Origin: Streptomyces sp. NBC_00285
Lineage (GTDB): Bacteria > Actinomycetota > Actinomycetes > Streptomycetales > Streptomycetaceae
NCBI RefSeq assembly: GCF_036174265.1
Contig: NZ_CP108055.1
Span: 9,610,001 to 9,674,000, forward strand
Length of the DNA stretch: 64,000 nucleotides
Direction: 5' to 3'
Positions 25,958-33,491 of this stretch are shown piece by piece; position 1 is the first letter of the stretch, and every line of letters begins with the position of its first letter. The notes beneath the pieces were generated by a model. That model was not told the DNA's origin, did no database searches, and saw only the letters and a program-made list of their open reading frames with translations. Made by a program: the position numbers and the translations under genes.

Positions 25958-26355
25958 ATCCCGACCTGTCGTGGGTGCTGAACGACGTGCTCGAGGTGCG
26001 CGGAGCCCGCCACGCCATCCTCGTCTCGGCGGACGGCCTGCTGATGCAGCGGTCCGACGGCATCGTCCGAGACGACGCCGAGCGCAACGCCGCCGCGATG
26101 AGCTCTCTGCAGTCCCTGTGCCGCAGCGTCGCCCCCTTCGTCGGCGGCGGCCAGGGCCTCTGGAAGCAGACACTGATCGAGTTCGACGGAGGCTGGATCT
26201 TCCTCATCGCCGGGGGCAGCGGCTCCTACCTCGCCGTCTCGACCGCGCTGGACGTCGACATGGAGGCGATGTCGATCCGGATGCAGAAGACAGTGGGCGC
26301 GCTGACCAAGGCGATGAGCGCCACGCCGCGCCAGAACACCGGCGCAGACGCATGA
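25954..26355 (+). CDS. cvnB: CvnB: roadblock/LC7 protein
   Basis: The 133-residue protein is one roadblock/LC7 domain: LNDVLEVRGARHAILVSADG, SLQSLCRSVAPFVGGG, FDGGWIFLIAGGSGSYLAVS, then the C-terminal MSIRMQKTVGALTKAMSA. Roadblock proteins pair with MglA-like GTPases, here CvnD. Its GTG start overlaps the cvnA stop as GTGA and its stop overlaps cvnC as ATGA. Confidence 0.92.
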   Translation: MNPDLSWVLNDVLEVRGARHAILVSADGLLMQRSDGIVRDDAERNAAAMSSLQSLCRSVAPFVGGGQGLWKQTLIEFDGGWIFLIAGGSGSYLAVSTALDVDMEAMSIRMQKTVGALTKAMSATPRQNTGADA

Positions 26356-26732
26356 CCTGGCCCGGCGGCGAGGGCGCTCCGGTAACCAGCGACTTCGTCC
26401 GCTCGTACGTCATCACGGGCGGCCGCCGTCTTCCCTCCGACGACGACCTGGCCCTCCACACGCTGGTCTGCCTGGCCCCCGACCGGGCGCAGCCGCTGGG
26501 GGCGGGCCCCGAAGTGCGGGCCATCTGGGAGCTCTGTTCGGGCGGCTACCTGTCGGTCGCCGAAGTGGCCGGGCACCTCGGGCTGCCCGTCGGTGTGGCC
26601 CGGCTGCTGCTGACCGATTTATTCGAGCAGGGGCACCTCCTGCGCCGCGCTGAACCGGCCCCCGCCCAGCATGTTCCCCGAGCGATTCTCGAGAAGGTTC
26701 TGCATGGACTCGAAACCCTCAACATCGGCTGA
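26352..26732 (+). CDS. cvnC: CvnC: DUF742 protein
   Basis: The 126-residue DUF742 protein has SDFVRSYVITGGRRLPSDDD at the front and a winged-helix-like core (ELCSGGYLSVAEVAGHLGLP, ARLLLTDLFEQGHLL). It ends in EKVLHGLETLNIG. DUF742 is the conservon adapter. It is the same length as the orphan copy at 7340 and clearly homologous to it. It is coupled to cvnB by ATGA, and its end overlaps the cvnD start by about 29 bp. Confidence 0.92.
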   Translation: MTWPGGEGAPVTSDFVRSYVITGGRRLPSDDDLALHTLVCLAPDRAQPLGAGPEVRAIWELCSGGYLSVAEVAGHLGLPVGVARLLLTDLFEQGHLLRRAEPAPAQHVPRAILEKVLHGLETLNIG

Positions 26733-27312
26733 CTCCACGGCGAACGGCTCCATCTACGTCTCCGCCGAGGTGACCACCGCCGCGAAGATCCTGGTGGTCG
26801 GGCATTTCGCCGTGGGCAAGACGACCTTCATCGGGTCCTTGTCGGAGATCACTCCTCTGCGCACCGAGGAGAAGATGACCCAGGCGTCCATGCACGTCGA
26901 CAACCTGCGTGGGGCGCCGGACAAGGCGACCACCACCGTGGCGCTGGACTTCGGCCGGCTGACACTGAGCGACGAGCTCGTGCTCTACCTGTTCGGCACC
27001 CCCGGGCAGCAGCGCTTCATGCAGTTGTGGGAGGACATGGCCCGCGGCGCGCTGGGCGCCCTGCTCCTGGTCGACCCGTCACGGCTGGAGGAGACGTTCC
27101 CGGTCATCGACCTGATCGACGAGTACGGCCTCGAGTACGCGATCGCCGTCAACACCTTCTCGCAGACGAGTCACTTCGAGGAGGACGAGATCCGCGAGGC
27201 ACTCGACCTGCTCCCGGACACGCCCGTCATCTACTGCGACGCACGCGACCAACGGTCCTCCGCCCGGGCCCTGATCGCCCTGGTGCGTCACCTGCTCGAC
27301 CGCGCAGCCTGA
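26704..27312 (+). CDS. cvnD: CvnD: small GTP-binding protein
   Basis: The 202-residue GTPase has a P-loop VVGHFAVGKTTFIG, the switch II motif LYLFGTPGQQRFMQLWEDM and base-recognition segments AVNTFS and YCDARDQ. The usual NKxD is replaced by NTFS, as in other CvnD/MglA-like conservon GTPases. The ATG at 26704 is internal to the end of cvnC and fits the family start; the frame extends 33 bp further upstream. It should cycle with CvnB and CvnC at the membrane. Confidence 0.92.
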   Translation: MDSKPSTSADSTANGSIYVSAEVTTAAKILVVGHFAVGKTTFIGSLSEITPLRTEEKMTQASMHVDNLRGAPDKATTTVALDFGRLTLSDELVLYLFGTPGQQRFMQLWEDMARGALGALLLVDPSRLEETFPVIDLIDEYGLEYAIAVNTFSQTSHFEEDEIREALDLLPDTPVIYCDARDQRSSARALIALVRHLLDRAA

Positions 27313-27365
27313 ACCACCACCCCGTGGCCCGGACCGTACGGTCCGGGCCACCAAAAGACACAGAC

Positions 27366-27697
27366 ATGGACGTTCACGACATGGCCGCCGCCGGTGCGGC
27401 CAGATGCCCCATGGTTACGACGGCTCCTTCGCTGCCGACCTGCAGAAGGTCTACGAGTACATACGGGCGCACGGTTGGGCCGGCCCGGTCGAACTCGCTC
27501 CCGGTGTCGACGCCACGCTCGTCGTCGGTCACGAGACGGCCCTGCGGGTGCTCCAGAACCCCGTCCAGTTCGGCCCCACCCCGGCCACCCGGATGGCATC
27601 GGCGTACGGCGTACCGGGCACGCCCCGTCCGGCTGTCGTCCAGCCGCCCGTGAAGAAGGAGTTCTGGAGCAGCTTCCTCGAGATCTTCCGTGTCTGA
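27366..27697 (+). pseudogene. cvnE: cvnE remnant: P450 gene with its core deleted
   Basis: The first 15 codons (MDVHDMAAAGAARCP) continue, after a one-base frameshift near 27411, as HGYDGSFAADLQKVYEYIRA and PVELAPGVDATLVVGHETAL. This matches the CvnE/CYP157 N-terminus at 7868. After about 60 residues it jumps to a tail ending EFWSSFLEIFRV, which matches the C-terminal tail of the intact P450 (WSSFLKWWKR). Roughly 330 codons are missing, including the I-helix and haem loop. A 97-codon frame from 27404 is open but cannot make a P450. Confidence 0.75.
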
Positions 27698-27715
27698 CGG
27701 CTCAGCTTCGGCCAC

Positions 27716-27767
27716 CTGGTGCCGGCGCGGGGACTGGCGACTGTTCACGTCCCCTCTCCGGCACCAG
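27716..27767 (+). terminator. conservon terminator hairpin
   Basis: CTGGTGCCGG (27716-27725) pairs with CCGGCACCAG (27758-27767). Inside, across a 3x3 internal loop, GGGGAC (27729-27734) pairs with GTCCCC (27749-27754). It starts 18 bp after the stop of the cvnE remnant. Confidence 0.75.
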
Positions 27768-27926
27768 CGTTCGTTTCGGGCGGGGTCGTCCTGCGACCTC
27801 GACACGAACCGGGTCGCCCCCCCATTTCTGCACGGCAGCCCCCTGAGCATCGAAAACAGGTGTCCCCTCGGCCGGCTCGATGGTAGGGCTGGGACTCAGC
27901 AACAGAGCTGTTCGGAGAGGGAGTTC

Positions 27927-28895
27927 ATGCGAGACACCGCCGATTTCATCGCGGACGCCTATGCGCTCGGCGCGGGAACGTGGACGCTGGCGCCCGTCGC
28001 CCGCGGCGCCCTGGGGCAGATCTGGAAGCTGTCCGGCAACGGCACGTCGTGGGCGGTGAAGGAACTCCTCTTCGAGAAGGACGAGCCGGACGTCCGTGCC
28101 GAGTCCGCACTGCGCGACGCGGCGGAGCAGCGGGGAATCGCCGCGCCGCGACTCATGCCCGACCGCACCGGCTCCCATGTCGTACGACTGCCCGAAGGCT
28201 CCTGGGCGAAGCTGTACGACTGGGTCGACGGTAGCGCCGCGGACCCCACGGACCCGGAGTCCGTGAAGTGGTGCGGCCGGACCCTGGCCCTCCTTCACCA
28301 GGCCGGAGAGGGCGCGAGCGGTACACCGGACGCCTGGTACGAGGAATGCCACCAGGCAGACGACTGGGCCGAGTTGCACGACAGGACCGAGCGGACGGGT
28401 ACGCCCTGGGCAGGGGAACTGGGCCGGTTCATCGCCACCGCAGGGGCCGAACTGGCGCGGTATGTCTCGCCGTCGGCCCCCGGTGACGTGGTGACGTCCC
28501 ACCTCGACATGCGGCCCCAGAACGTCCTGATCGGACACGACGGGCCGGTCCTCCTCGACTGGGACAACACCGGACCCGTCTCGGCCGAGCGTGAACTCGC
28601 CCGTGCCGTCTACGTGTGGTCGGGCGGCAACCGCTTCGACGACGCGTCCGCCCGCCGCCTGCTGCGCGCCTACCGGGACGCCGGGGGCCCCGCGGCCGTC
28701 AGGAGCCTGGACGCCTTCTCGATGCTGTTCGCGACGGACCTCAACTACGTGTACGTACAGGCCGAATGCGCGGTCGACCCGGAAGTGACCGCCGACCAGC
28801 GCGACTTCGCGAGCCGCGAGACCGTGGCCGCGCTGCGGCGCCTGCCGGACCTGGCCGCCGTCACCCGCCTGACGGAAGCCGTGGCCGCCGCATGA
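27927..28895 (+). CDS. aminoglycoside phosphotransferase-family protein (APH fold)
   Basis: The 322-residue protein has a kinase-like N-lobe (GQIWKLSGNGTSWAVKELLF, with the ATP-binding lysine). Its catalytic loop is SHLDMRPQNVLIGHDGPVLL, followed by DWDNTGPVSAERELARAVY, i.e. the HxDxxxxN and metal-binding Asp motifs. Family members phosphorylate aminoglycosides, choline, homoserine or related small molecules; nothing here points to resistance. The ATG at 27927 follows GAGAGGGAG; a frame extending back to 27690 crosses the terminator. Confidence 0.85.
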   Translation: MRDTADFIADAYALGAGTWTLAPVARGALGQIWKLSGNGTSWAVKELLFEKDEPDVRAESALRDAAEQRGIAAPRLMPDRTGSHVVRLPEGSWAKLYDWVDGSAADPTDPESVKWCGRTLALLHQAGEGASGTPDAWYEECHQADDWAELHDRTERTGTPWAGELGRFIATAGAELARYVSPSAPGDVVTSHLDMRPQNVLIGHDGPVLLDWDNTGPVSAERELARAVYVWSGGNRFDDASARRLLRAYRDAGGPAAVRSLDAFSMLFATDLNYVYVQAECAVDPEVTADQRDFASRETVAALRRLPDLAAVTRLTEAVAAA

Positions 28896-29141
28896 GGGGC
28901 GTGCCGCAAGCGACCGCAGTCTCCCGCTGACCGCCCACGTCGACGGCAGTGCATGAGAACCCGATCCGCGGCGGCGCAGGACGGCGCTGCGTCACATCAC
29001 CGGACAACGGGGGGCCCGGTCCGGAACCGACGGCCCTCAACCGCGTGGTCAAGGCCGCTTCGGGTCGGCGGGGCCTGCTCGACCCGGGGACGGCACCGGG
29101 CCCCCGGGCGTCGCCCGGCACCCGGCACTAGTGTCTTCGGC

Positions 29142-29570
29142 ATGAGCGAAAACCCCGCGCGGTCCGTCACCGTCGAGCGCACCCGCACAGGCCACTTCGT
29201 CGCCACCAACACCCGAGGCGGCACGATCGACTTCGGCACCGGCTCCGACGGCGAGTTCACCCCGGTCGAGCTGCTCCTGGCCGCGCTCGGCGGCTGTACG
29301 GCGGTGGACGTCGACCTGGCCACCAGCCGGCATGCCGAACCCGCATCCTTCTCCGTCGAGGTGACCGGCAACAAGGTCGACGACGCGCTCGGCAACCGGC
29401 TGACCGACCTCGCGGTCACCTTCACCGTCACCTTCCCGGACGGCGAGGGCGCGGACCGGGCCCGCACGATCCTGCCCCGGGCGGTGAAGACCTCCCACGA
29501 CCGCCTCTGCACGGTCAGCCGCACGGTCGAGATCGGCACGCCCGTCACCGCGCGGGTCGAGGACGCCTGA
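29142..29570 (+). CDS. OsmC-family protein
   Basis: The 142-residue protein has the two redox cysteines of the OsmC/Ohr fold (LLLAALGGCTAVDVDLATSR and HDRLCTVSRTVE). Such proteins reduce organic hydroperoxides; the spacing suits the general OsmC/YhfA group rather than Ohr. Start ATG 29142 precedes the conserved region; a longer in-frame extension to 28953 is Arg-rich. It precedes a GlxA regulator on the same strand with 41 bp between. Confidence 0.88.
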   Translation: MSENPARSVTVERTRTGHFVATNTRGGTIDFGTGSDGEFTPVELLLAALGGCTAVDVDLATSRHAEPASFSVEVTGNKVDDALGNRLTDLAVTFTVTFPDGEGADRARTILPRAVKTSHDRLCTVSRTVEIGTPVTARVEDA

Positions 29571-29611
29571 CCTCCTCCTTCACTCCGACCGCAGCTGCGT
29601 ACGCTGTCCCC

Positions 29612-30568
29612 GTGTCAGCCTCCCGCCTGCGTCGCGTCGCCGTTCTCGTCCTCGAAGGCGCGAAGCCACTGGACGTCGGGATTCCCGCGCAGGTGTTCAC
29701 CACACGCGCGAGCATGCCGTACGAGGTACGACTGTGCGGCGCGGCGCCCGGGCTCGTGAGCGGCGGCGACGGACTGTCATACCACGTCGCCCACGGTCTG
29801 GACACGCTCGCATGGGCGGACATCGTCTTCATCCCCGGCTACCGGCACCCGGACCGTGAGGACCCACCCCCGCCCGTCCTCGGTGCGCTCGTCGCCGCGC
29901 ACGGCCGGGGGGCGCGACTGGCCGCCATCTCGACCGGGGCGTTCGCGCTGGCCGCGACCGGCCTGCTCGACGACAGGCGGGCCACGACCCACTGGCATTA
30001 CACGAGGGCGCTCGCGGCGAAACACCCCCTGATCCGGGTCGACGAGAACGTGCTGTTCGTCGACGAGGGCAGAGTGCTGACATCGGCGGGCGCCGCCTCC
30101 GGCATCGACCTGTGCCTGCACATCCTGCGGGGCGACCTCGGGGTGTCAGCCTCCAACCATGCGGCCCGGCGCCTGGTCGCGGCCCCGTACCGCAGCGGGG
30201 GGCAGGCGCAGTACGTGCCGCGCAGCGTGCCCGAACCCCTCGGTGAGCGCTTCGCCGCCACCAGGGAATGGGCCCTGCACCGACTCGGCGACCCCCTCAC
30301 GCTCGACATACTGGCGCAGCAGGCCGCGGTCTCGCCGCGCACCTTCTCGCGCCGCTTCGTCGAGGAGACCGGGTGCACGCCGATGCAGTGGGTCATGCGC
30401 TCCCGCATCGACATGGCCCGCGAACTGCTGGAGCGTTCGCAGCGCAGTGTCGAGCAGATCGCGACCGACGTCGGGCTGGGAACCGGCGCGAATCTGCGGA
30501 CGCACTTCCAGCGGATCCTCGGCACCACCCCGAGCGAGTACCGGCGCACCTTCACCACAGGCGAGTAG
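29612..30568 (+). CDS. GlxA-family AraC-type transcriptional regulator
   Basis: The 318-residue protein has a DJ-1/PfpI-like N-terminal domain (about 8-185). Its nucleophile-elbow segment reads AISTGAFALAATGLLDDRRA, with Ser where many members have Cys. A C-terminal AraC double HTH (about 215-315) contains LDILAQQAAVSPRTFSRRFV and VEQIATDVGLGTGANLRTHF, then LGTTPSEYRRTF. GlxA-type regulators respond to small metabolites through the DJ-1-like domain. GTG start. Confidence 0.9.
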   Translation: MSASRLRRVAVLVLEGAKPLDVGIPAQVFTTRASMPYEVRLCGAAPGLVSGGDGLSYHVAHGLDTLAWADIVFIPGYRHPDREDPPPPVLGALVAAHGRGARLAAISTGAFALAATGLLDDRRATTHWHYTRALAAKHPLIRVDENVLFVDEGRVLTSAGAASGIDLCLHILRGDLGVSASNHAARRLVAAPYRSGGQAQYVPRSVPEPLGERFAATREWALHRLGDPLTLDILAQQAAVSPRTFSRRFVEETGCTPMQWVMRSRIDMARELLERSQRSVEQIATDVGLGTGANLRTHFQRILGTTPSEYRRTFTTGE

Positions 30569-30571
30569 CCG

Positions 30572-30608
30572 GTGGCGCGATCCTTTTGAACCATGGCGAT
30601 CGCGCCAC
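30572..30608 (+). terminator. hairpin between glxA-like gene and gap
   Basis: GTGGCGCGATC (30572-30582) and GATCGCGCCAC (30598-30608) pair perfectly over 11 bp around a 15-base loop. It begins four bases after the regulator stop codon, so termination is the simplest reading. It also lies about 70 bp before gap and might act in its leader. Confidence 0.65.
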
Positions 30609-30678
30609 TGGCAGCGGAGCATGCCGCACGCGAGCCTGGTGGACACAGACAGTGGACATCGGGACGGGACACAGATTC

Positions 30679-31677
30679 ATGACTCGCATCGCCATCAACG
30701 GATTCGGCCGCATCGGACGCAACGTGCTGCGCGCGTTGCTCGAACGGGACAGCGCCCTGGAGATCGTCGCCGTCAACGACCTCACCGAGCCCGCCACTCT
30801 CGCGAGGCTGCTGGCCTACGACAGCACGGCCGGCCGGCTCGGGCGTCCGGTGACCGTCGACGGAAACACCCTGGTCGTCGACGGCCGCCGTATCACCGTG
30901 CTCGCCGAGCGCGAACCGGCCCAACTGCCCTGGGCCGAACTCGGCATCGACATCGTGCTCGAGGCCACCGGGCGGTTCACCTCGGCCAAGGCGGCCCGCG
31001 CCCACCTCGACGCGGGCGCGAAAAAGGTCCTCGTCAGCGCGCCCTCGGACGGCGCCGACGTCACCCTGGCGTACGGGGTCAACACCGACGCCTACGACCC
31101 GGACGTGCACACGATCGTCTCCAACGCCTCCTGCACGACCAACGCGCTCGCTCCGCTGGCCAAGGTGCTGGACGACGTCGCCGGCATCGAGCACGGCTTC
31201 ATGACGACCGTGCACGCCTACACCCAGGAGCAGAACCTCCAGGACGGCCCGCACCGCGACGCCCGTCGCGCCCGCGCTGCCGGCGTCAACATCGTGCCCA
31301 CCACGACGGGCGCCGCCAAGGCGATCGGCCTCGTGCTGCCCAATCTGGACGGCAAGCTCTCCGGCGACTCGATCCGCGTTCCGGTCCCGGTCGGCTCGAT
31401 CGTCGAGCTCAACACGACCGTCGCCCGCGAGGTGAGCCGCGAGGACCTGCTCGCCGCGTACCGCACCGCCGCCGAGGGACCTCTCGCAGGTGTCCTCGAG
31501 TACTCGGAGGACCCCCTGGTGTCCTCCGACATCACCGGCAACCCCGCCTCGGCGATCTTCGACTCGGCTCTCACCCGCGTGGAAGGCCGTCACGTCAAGG
31601 TGGTCGCCTGGTACGACAACGAGTGGGGCTTCTCGAACCGCGTGATCGACACACTGCAGCTCCTCGCGCAGGGCTGA
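30679..31677 (+). CDS. gap: type I glyceraldehyde-3-phosphate dehydrogenase
   Basis: The 332-residue enzyme has an N-terminal Rossmann motif (INGFGRIGRNVLRALLE), the catalytic cysteine in VSNASCTTNALAPLAKVL and the later NLDGKLSGDSIRVPVPVGS, ending VAWYDNEWGFSNR. It oxidises glyceraldehyde-3-phosphate to 1,3-bisphosphoglycerate in glycolysis. Streptomyces carry several gap copies; this one lies outside a glycolytic gene cluster, so it is probably an additional isozyme. The start is fixed by the Rossmann motif. An in-frame extension of about 135 codons upstream is only the reading-through of the GlxA region. Confidence 0.93.
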   Translation: MTRIAINGFGRIGRNVLRALLERDSALEIVAVNDLTEPATLARLLAYDSTAGRLGRPVTVDGNTLVVDGRRITVLAEREPAQLPWAELGIDIVLEATGRFTSAKAARAHLDAGAKKVLVSAPSDGADVTLAYGVNTDAYDPDVHTIVSNASCTTNALAPLAKVLDDVAGIEHGFMTTVHAYTQEQNLQDGPHRDARRARAAGVNIVPTTTGAAKAIGLVLPNLDGKLSGDSIRVPVPVGSIVELNTTVAREVSREDLLAAYRTAAEGPLAGVLEYSEDPLVSSDITGNPASAIFDSALTRVEGRHVKVVAWYDNEWGFSNRVIDTLQLLAQG

Positions 31678-31807
31678 GCCGGACGGCAGGGCCTACCGGT
31701 ACGCAGGCGAACGGGCGGTCGAGTCAACCGCGTTGACGATCCCAGCGACCGCGGCCCGGCGGGCGCTGCCGGTCGGCGCCTGCCGCCCCGGGACGATCAG
31801 AAGCTGA

Positions 31808-31827
31808 GGGGGGAATGCCTTTCCCCC
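31808..31827 (+). terminator. hairpin downstream of gap
   Basis: GGGGGGAA (31808-31815) and TTTCCCCC (31820-31827) form an 8-bp stem with one G-U pair and a TGCC loop, about 130 bp after the gap stop. No gene is visible between 31678 and 31965. Confidence 0.5.
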
Positions 31828-31965
31828 AGCGGCCGACCCAAGTCGACGACATGGCGGCGGCAACTGGCCGGGCGCATCAGCCAGGTCTCCCCATGCCACT
31901 CCGTGATCGTCACAGGTCGTGATCTACTTCTGCTCCTGGTACCCGATCGACGTGAGACCGAGGTC

Positions 31966-32283
31966 ATGACCAACCACTGCTGCGAGGCGCTGGACAGCCA
32001 CGTGAAGGCGACCTGTGACCAGCACGATGACCCCTTTGACTGACCGGACGCTCTGGTCGGCTTCGACCCCAGGTTCCAGGAGTACGGGCTGATCATCCAT
32101 GACGGCGGCACAGCGAGTGTCGGGATCGACTTCTGCCCCTGGTGCGGCCGGCGCCTCCCCGAGTCGCAGCGTGACCGGTGGTTCGACGAGCTGGAACGCC
32201 GCGGGATCGATCCGCAGGAGGAAGAAATCCCCGCCGAGTTCCTTGACGACAGATGGCTCGCCTCACTACCCAGGGAAGAATGA
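31966..32283 (+). pseudogene. small Cys-rich protein (DUF6980-like) with in-frame TGA
   Basis: The frame reads MTNHCCEALDSHVKATCDQH, DDPFD, then TGA (32041-32043). It continues in the same frame for 79 more codons: PDALVGFDPRFQEYGLIIHD, ASVGIDFCPWCGRRLPESQR, DRWFDELERRGIDPQEEEIP, ending PREE and a stop at 32281. I recall relatives with DPFDCPDALV at this point, so TGA replaces a conserved Cys codon. The rest looks fully coding with a CPWCG zinc-ribbon-like motif. Either one base change created a nonsense allele, or the UGA is recoded. A small hairpin (GGTCG/CGACC, 32055-32068) follows the TGA by 12 bases. The final stop overlaps the next gene as ATGA. Confidence 0.65.
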
Positions 32284-32504
32284 GCCAACTCTGCTCCGCC
32301 TCTTTCGGCCCGTACCCTGACCGGACGATGTGGAACGACGTCTACGTGCGGCGACCGGCCGCGGTACCCGCGATGCTGTCCAAGCTCGTCGAATCGGCCG
32401 GGGCCCGCCGGGGCGCGATCATCGGAGCCCACCTCGTCGCCCTGGTCCGTACAGGCGCCACGTCCAAGAGTGGCGTCCCTGCCGAACGCCGGGCGGCGAC
32501 ATGA
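32280..32504 (+). CDS. hypothetical protein, 74 aa
   Basis: This small frame starts with an ATG that overlaps the previous stop (ATGA) and ends with a stop that overlaps the GNAT start (ATGA), so it sits in a coupled three-gene chain. Its sequence (MWNDVYVRRPAAVPAMLSKL, ARRGAIIGAHLVALVRTG) is not one I recognise. No signal peptide or membrane span is evident. Support comes mainly from the overlaps and GC-rich third positions. Confidence 0.5.
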   Translation: MSQLCSASFGPYPDRTMWNDVYVRRPAAVPAMLSKLVESAGARRGAIIGAHLVALVRTGATSKSGVPAERRAAT

Positions 32505-33076
32505 GCCGGCCCTCGCAGGCCCAGCCGGACCGCCCCGGGATGAGGCTGCAGCCCCTGACCGAGACCGGGGCACACCGCATCGAGCACTGGTTCGACCACC
32601 CTGAGGTCCAAAGGCGCCTGGGCGGCCGCTCGTGGATCCGCCGTCAGCTGCAGGTGATCGGCCAGGACGTCGGCGCCACCTTCCGCGGCGCGGTGGTGTT
32701 GCGCTCCCACGGGTGGATCGGCCTGGATCAGGCCGGGACGCCGGTCGCGTTCATCTGCGGCGACGTCTACGACCGCTGGGTCCGCTACCACGGCGAAGGT
32801 GCCGAGGGCCCCGTTCTGTCCGTCGCCGACGCCCGGCTCGCCATGGGCCTGGCCTACCTGGTGGACCCCGGCCGATGGCGGCAGGGACACGGCCGCTCCG
32901 TCCTCCAGGCCGTCCTCACCCAGCCCGACGCCGGCGATGTCCAGACGTTCTTCTGCGGCATCGACGCCGACAACCATGCCAGTCGCAACTGCGCCGAGTC
33001 CGCCGGCTTCACCCTCCCCGACCTCGAACCGGACCACGAGGGGATGCTCTACTACCGCCGAACCAGGCCCAGTTGA
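32501..33076 (+). CDS. GNAT-family N-acetyltransferase
   Basis: The 191-residue protein has a GNAT fold. The N-terminal part contains MRLQPLTETGAHRIEHWFDH, a core strand reads GWIGLDQAGTPVAFICGDVY, and an acetyl-CoA-type segment reads AMGLAYLVDPGRWRQGHGRS. The C-terminal NHASRNCAESAGFTLPD matches the usual end of ribosomal/antibiotic acetyltransferases. The substrate is unknown. Its ATG overlaps the stop of the 74-aa gene. Confidence 0.82.
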   Translation: MSRPSQAQPDRPGMRLQPLTETGAHRIEHWFDHPEVQRRLGGRSWIRRQLQVIGQDVGATFRGAVVLRSHGWIGLDQAGTPVAFICGDVYDRWVRYHGEGAEGPVLSVADARLAMGLAYLVDPGRWRQGHGRSVLQAVLTQPDAGDVQTFFCGIDADNHASRNCAESAGFTLPDLEPDHEGMLYYRRTRPS

Positions 33077-33079
33077 CCG

Positions 33080-33165
33080 CGAAGAACAGGCCCCTGTCCG
33101 GAGTGGGGAAAGCCGCGCTTGTGCGCCACCTGGTCGAACTCGGCTATGGCGTCGTCGATCAGTAG
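33080..33165 (+). pseudogene. P-loop kinase N-terminal remnant
   Basis: Directly after the GNAT stop, the frame KNRPLSGVGKAALVRHLVEL then GYGVVDQ resembles the start of AAA/shikimate-kinase-like P-loop proteins (GxxGxGKSxLVRxLxxxGYxVVD). The Walker A motif is already degraded and a stop follows at once. Nothing else of the gene is visible downstream. Confidence 0.4.
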
Positions 33166-33305
33166 ATGTTCTCTGCACGCTCGCGCCCGCCACCTGCTTG
33201 GGACGTTCGGTGTCCCGGACACTCGCGGCGGAAGCGAACGGATCACCTCCCAGGGAATTCACGAGCCACGGGCGGTCGCCGTTCGCCACCATGTGACCCT
33301 GTAGC

Positions 33306-33322
33306 AATACATCGGATGAGTC
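33306..33322. promoter_or_regulatory. fucose-regulon operator candidate (site 5)
   Basis: AATACATCGGATGAGTC matches 12 of 17 positions of the consensus GATACATGGGATGTATT shared by five sites in this window. It lies about 94 bp before the -35 of the GH95 promoter and 126 bp before site 1, so it may be an auxiliary operator. Confidence 0.5.
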
Positions 33323-33415
33323 AAGCCTCTGTTGCGGGTTGCCGGTGAGGGAGGAGTGGCTGACTGGTTCGATCAGCGCTTGAAATTGCATGAGATGCGC
33401 GTCCTGCTGAAGTTA

Positions 33416-33444
33416 TTGACAGGTACACAGGCGCCTCCTAGGTT
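33416..33444 (+). promoter_or_regulatory. promoter of the GH95-GH97 operon
   Basis: TTGACA (33416-33421) and TAGGTT (33439-33444) are spaced by exactly 17 bp. The operator at 33448 covers the likely start point near 33451. The GH95 start codon is at 33492. This is the best sigma-70-type promoter in the window. Confidence 0.7.
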
Positions 33445-33447
33445 CCC

Positions 33448-33464
33448 GATACACCCGATGTATC
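33448..33464. promoter_or_regulatory. fucose-regulon operator candidate (site 1)
   Basis: GATACACCCGATGTATC is a dyad with perfect 6-bp arms (GATACA/TGTATC) and a 5-bp centre. It begins four bases after the -10 element of the GH95 promoter, which is where a repressor would block initiation. The same 17-bp pattern recurs before GH29 and in the fucD/gntR divergent region. Confidence 0.7.
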
Positions 33465-33491
33465 GATGATCCGTCAGGTCTGGAGGACGAG

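Noticed and set aside
32055..32068. The hairpin after the in-frame TGA as a true SECIS element
   Set aside because: It is only five base pairs and lacks features I could match to known bacterial SECIS elements. It is kept as a note in the finding rather than called as a feature.
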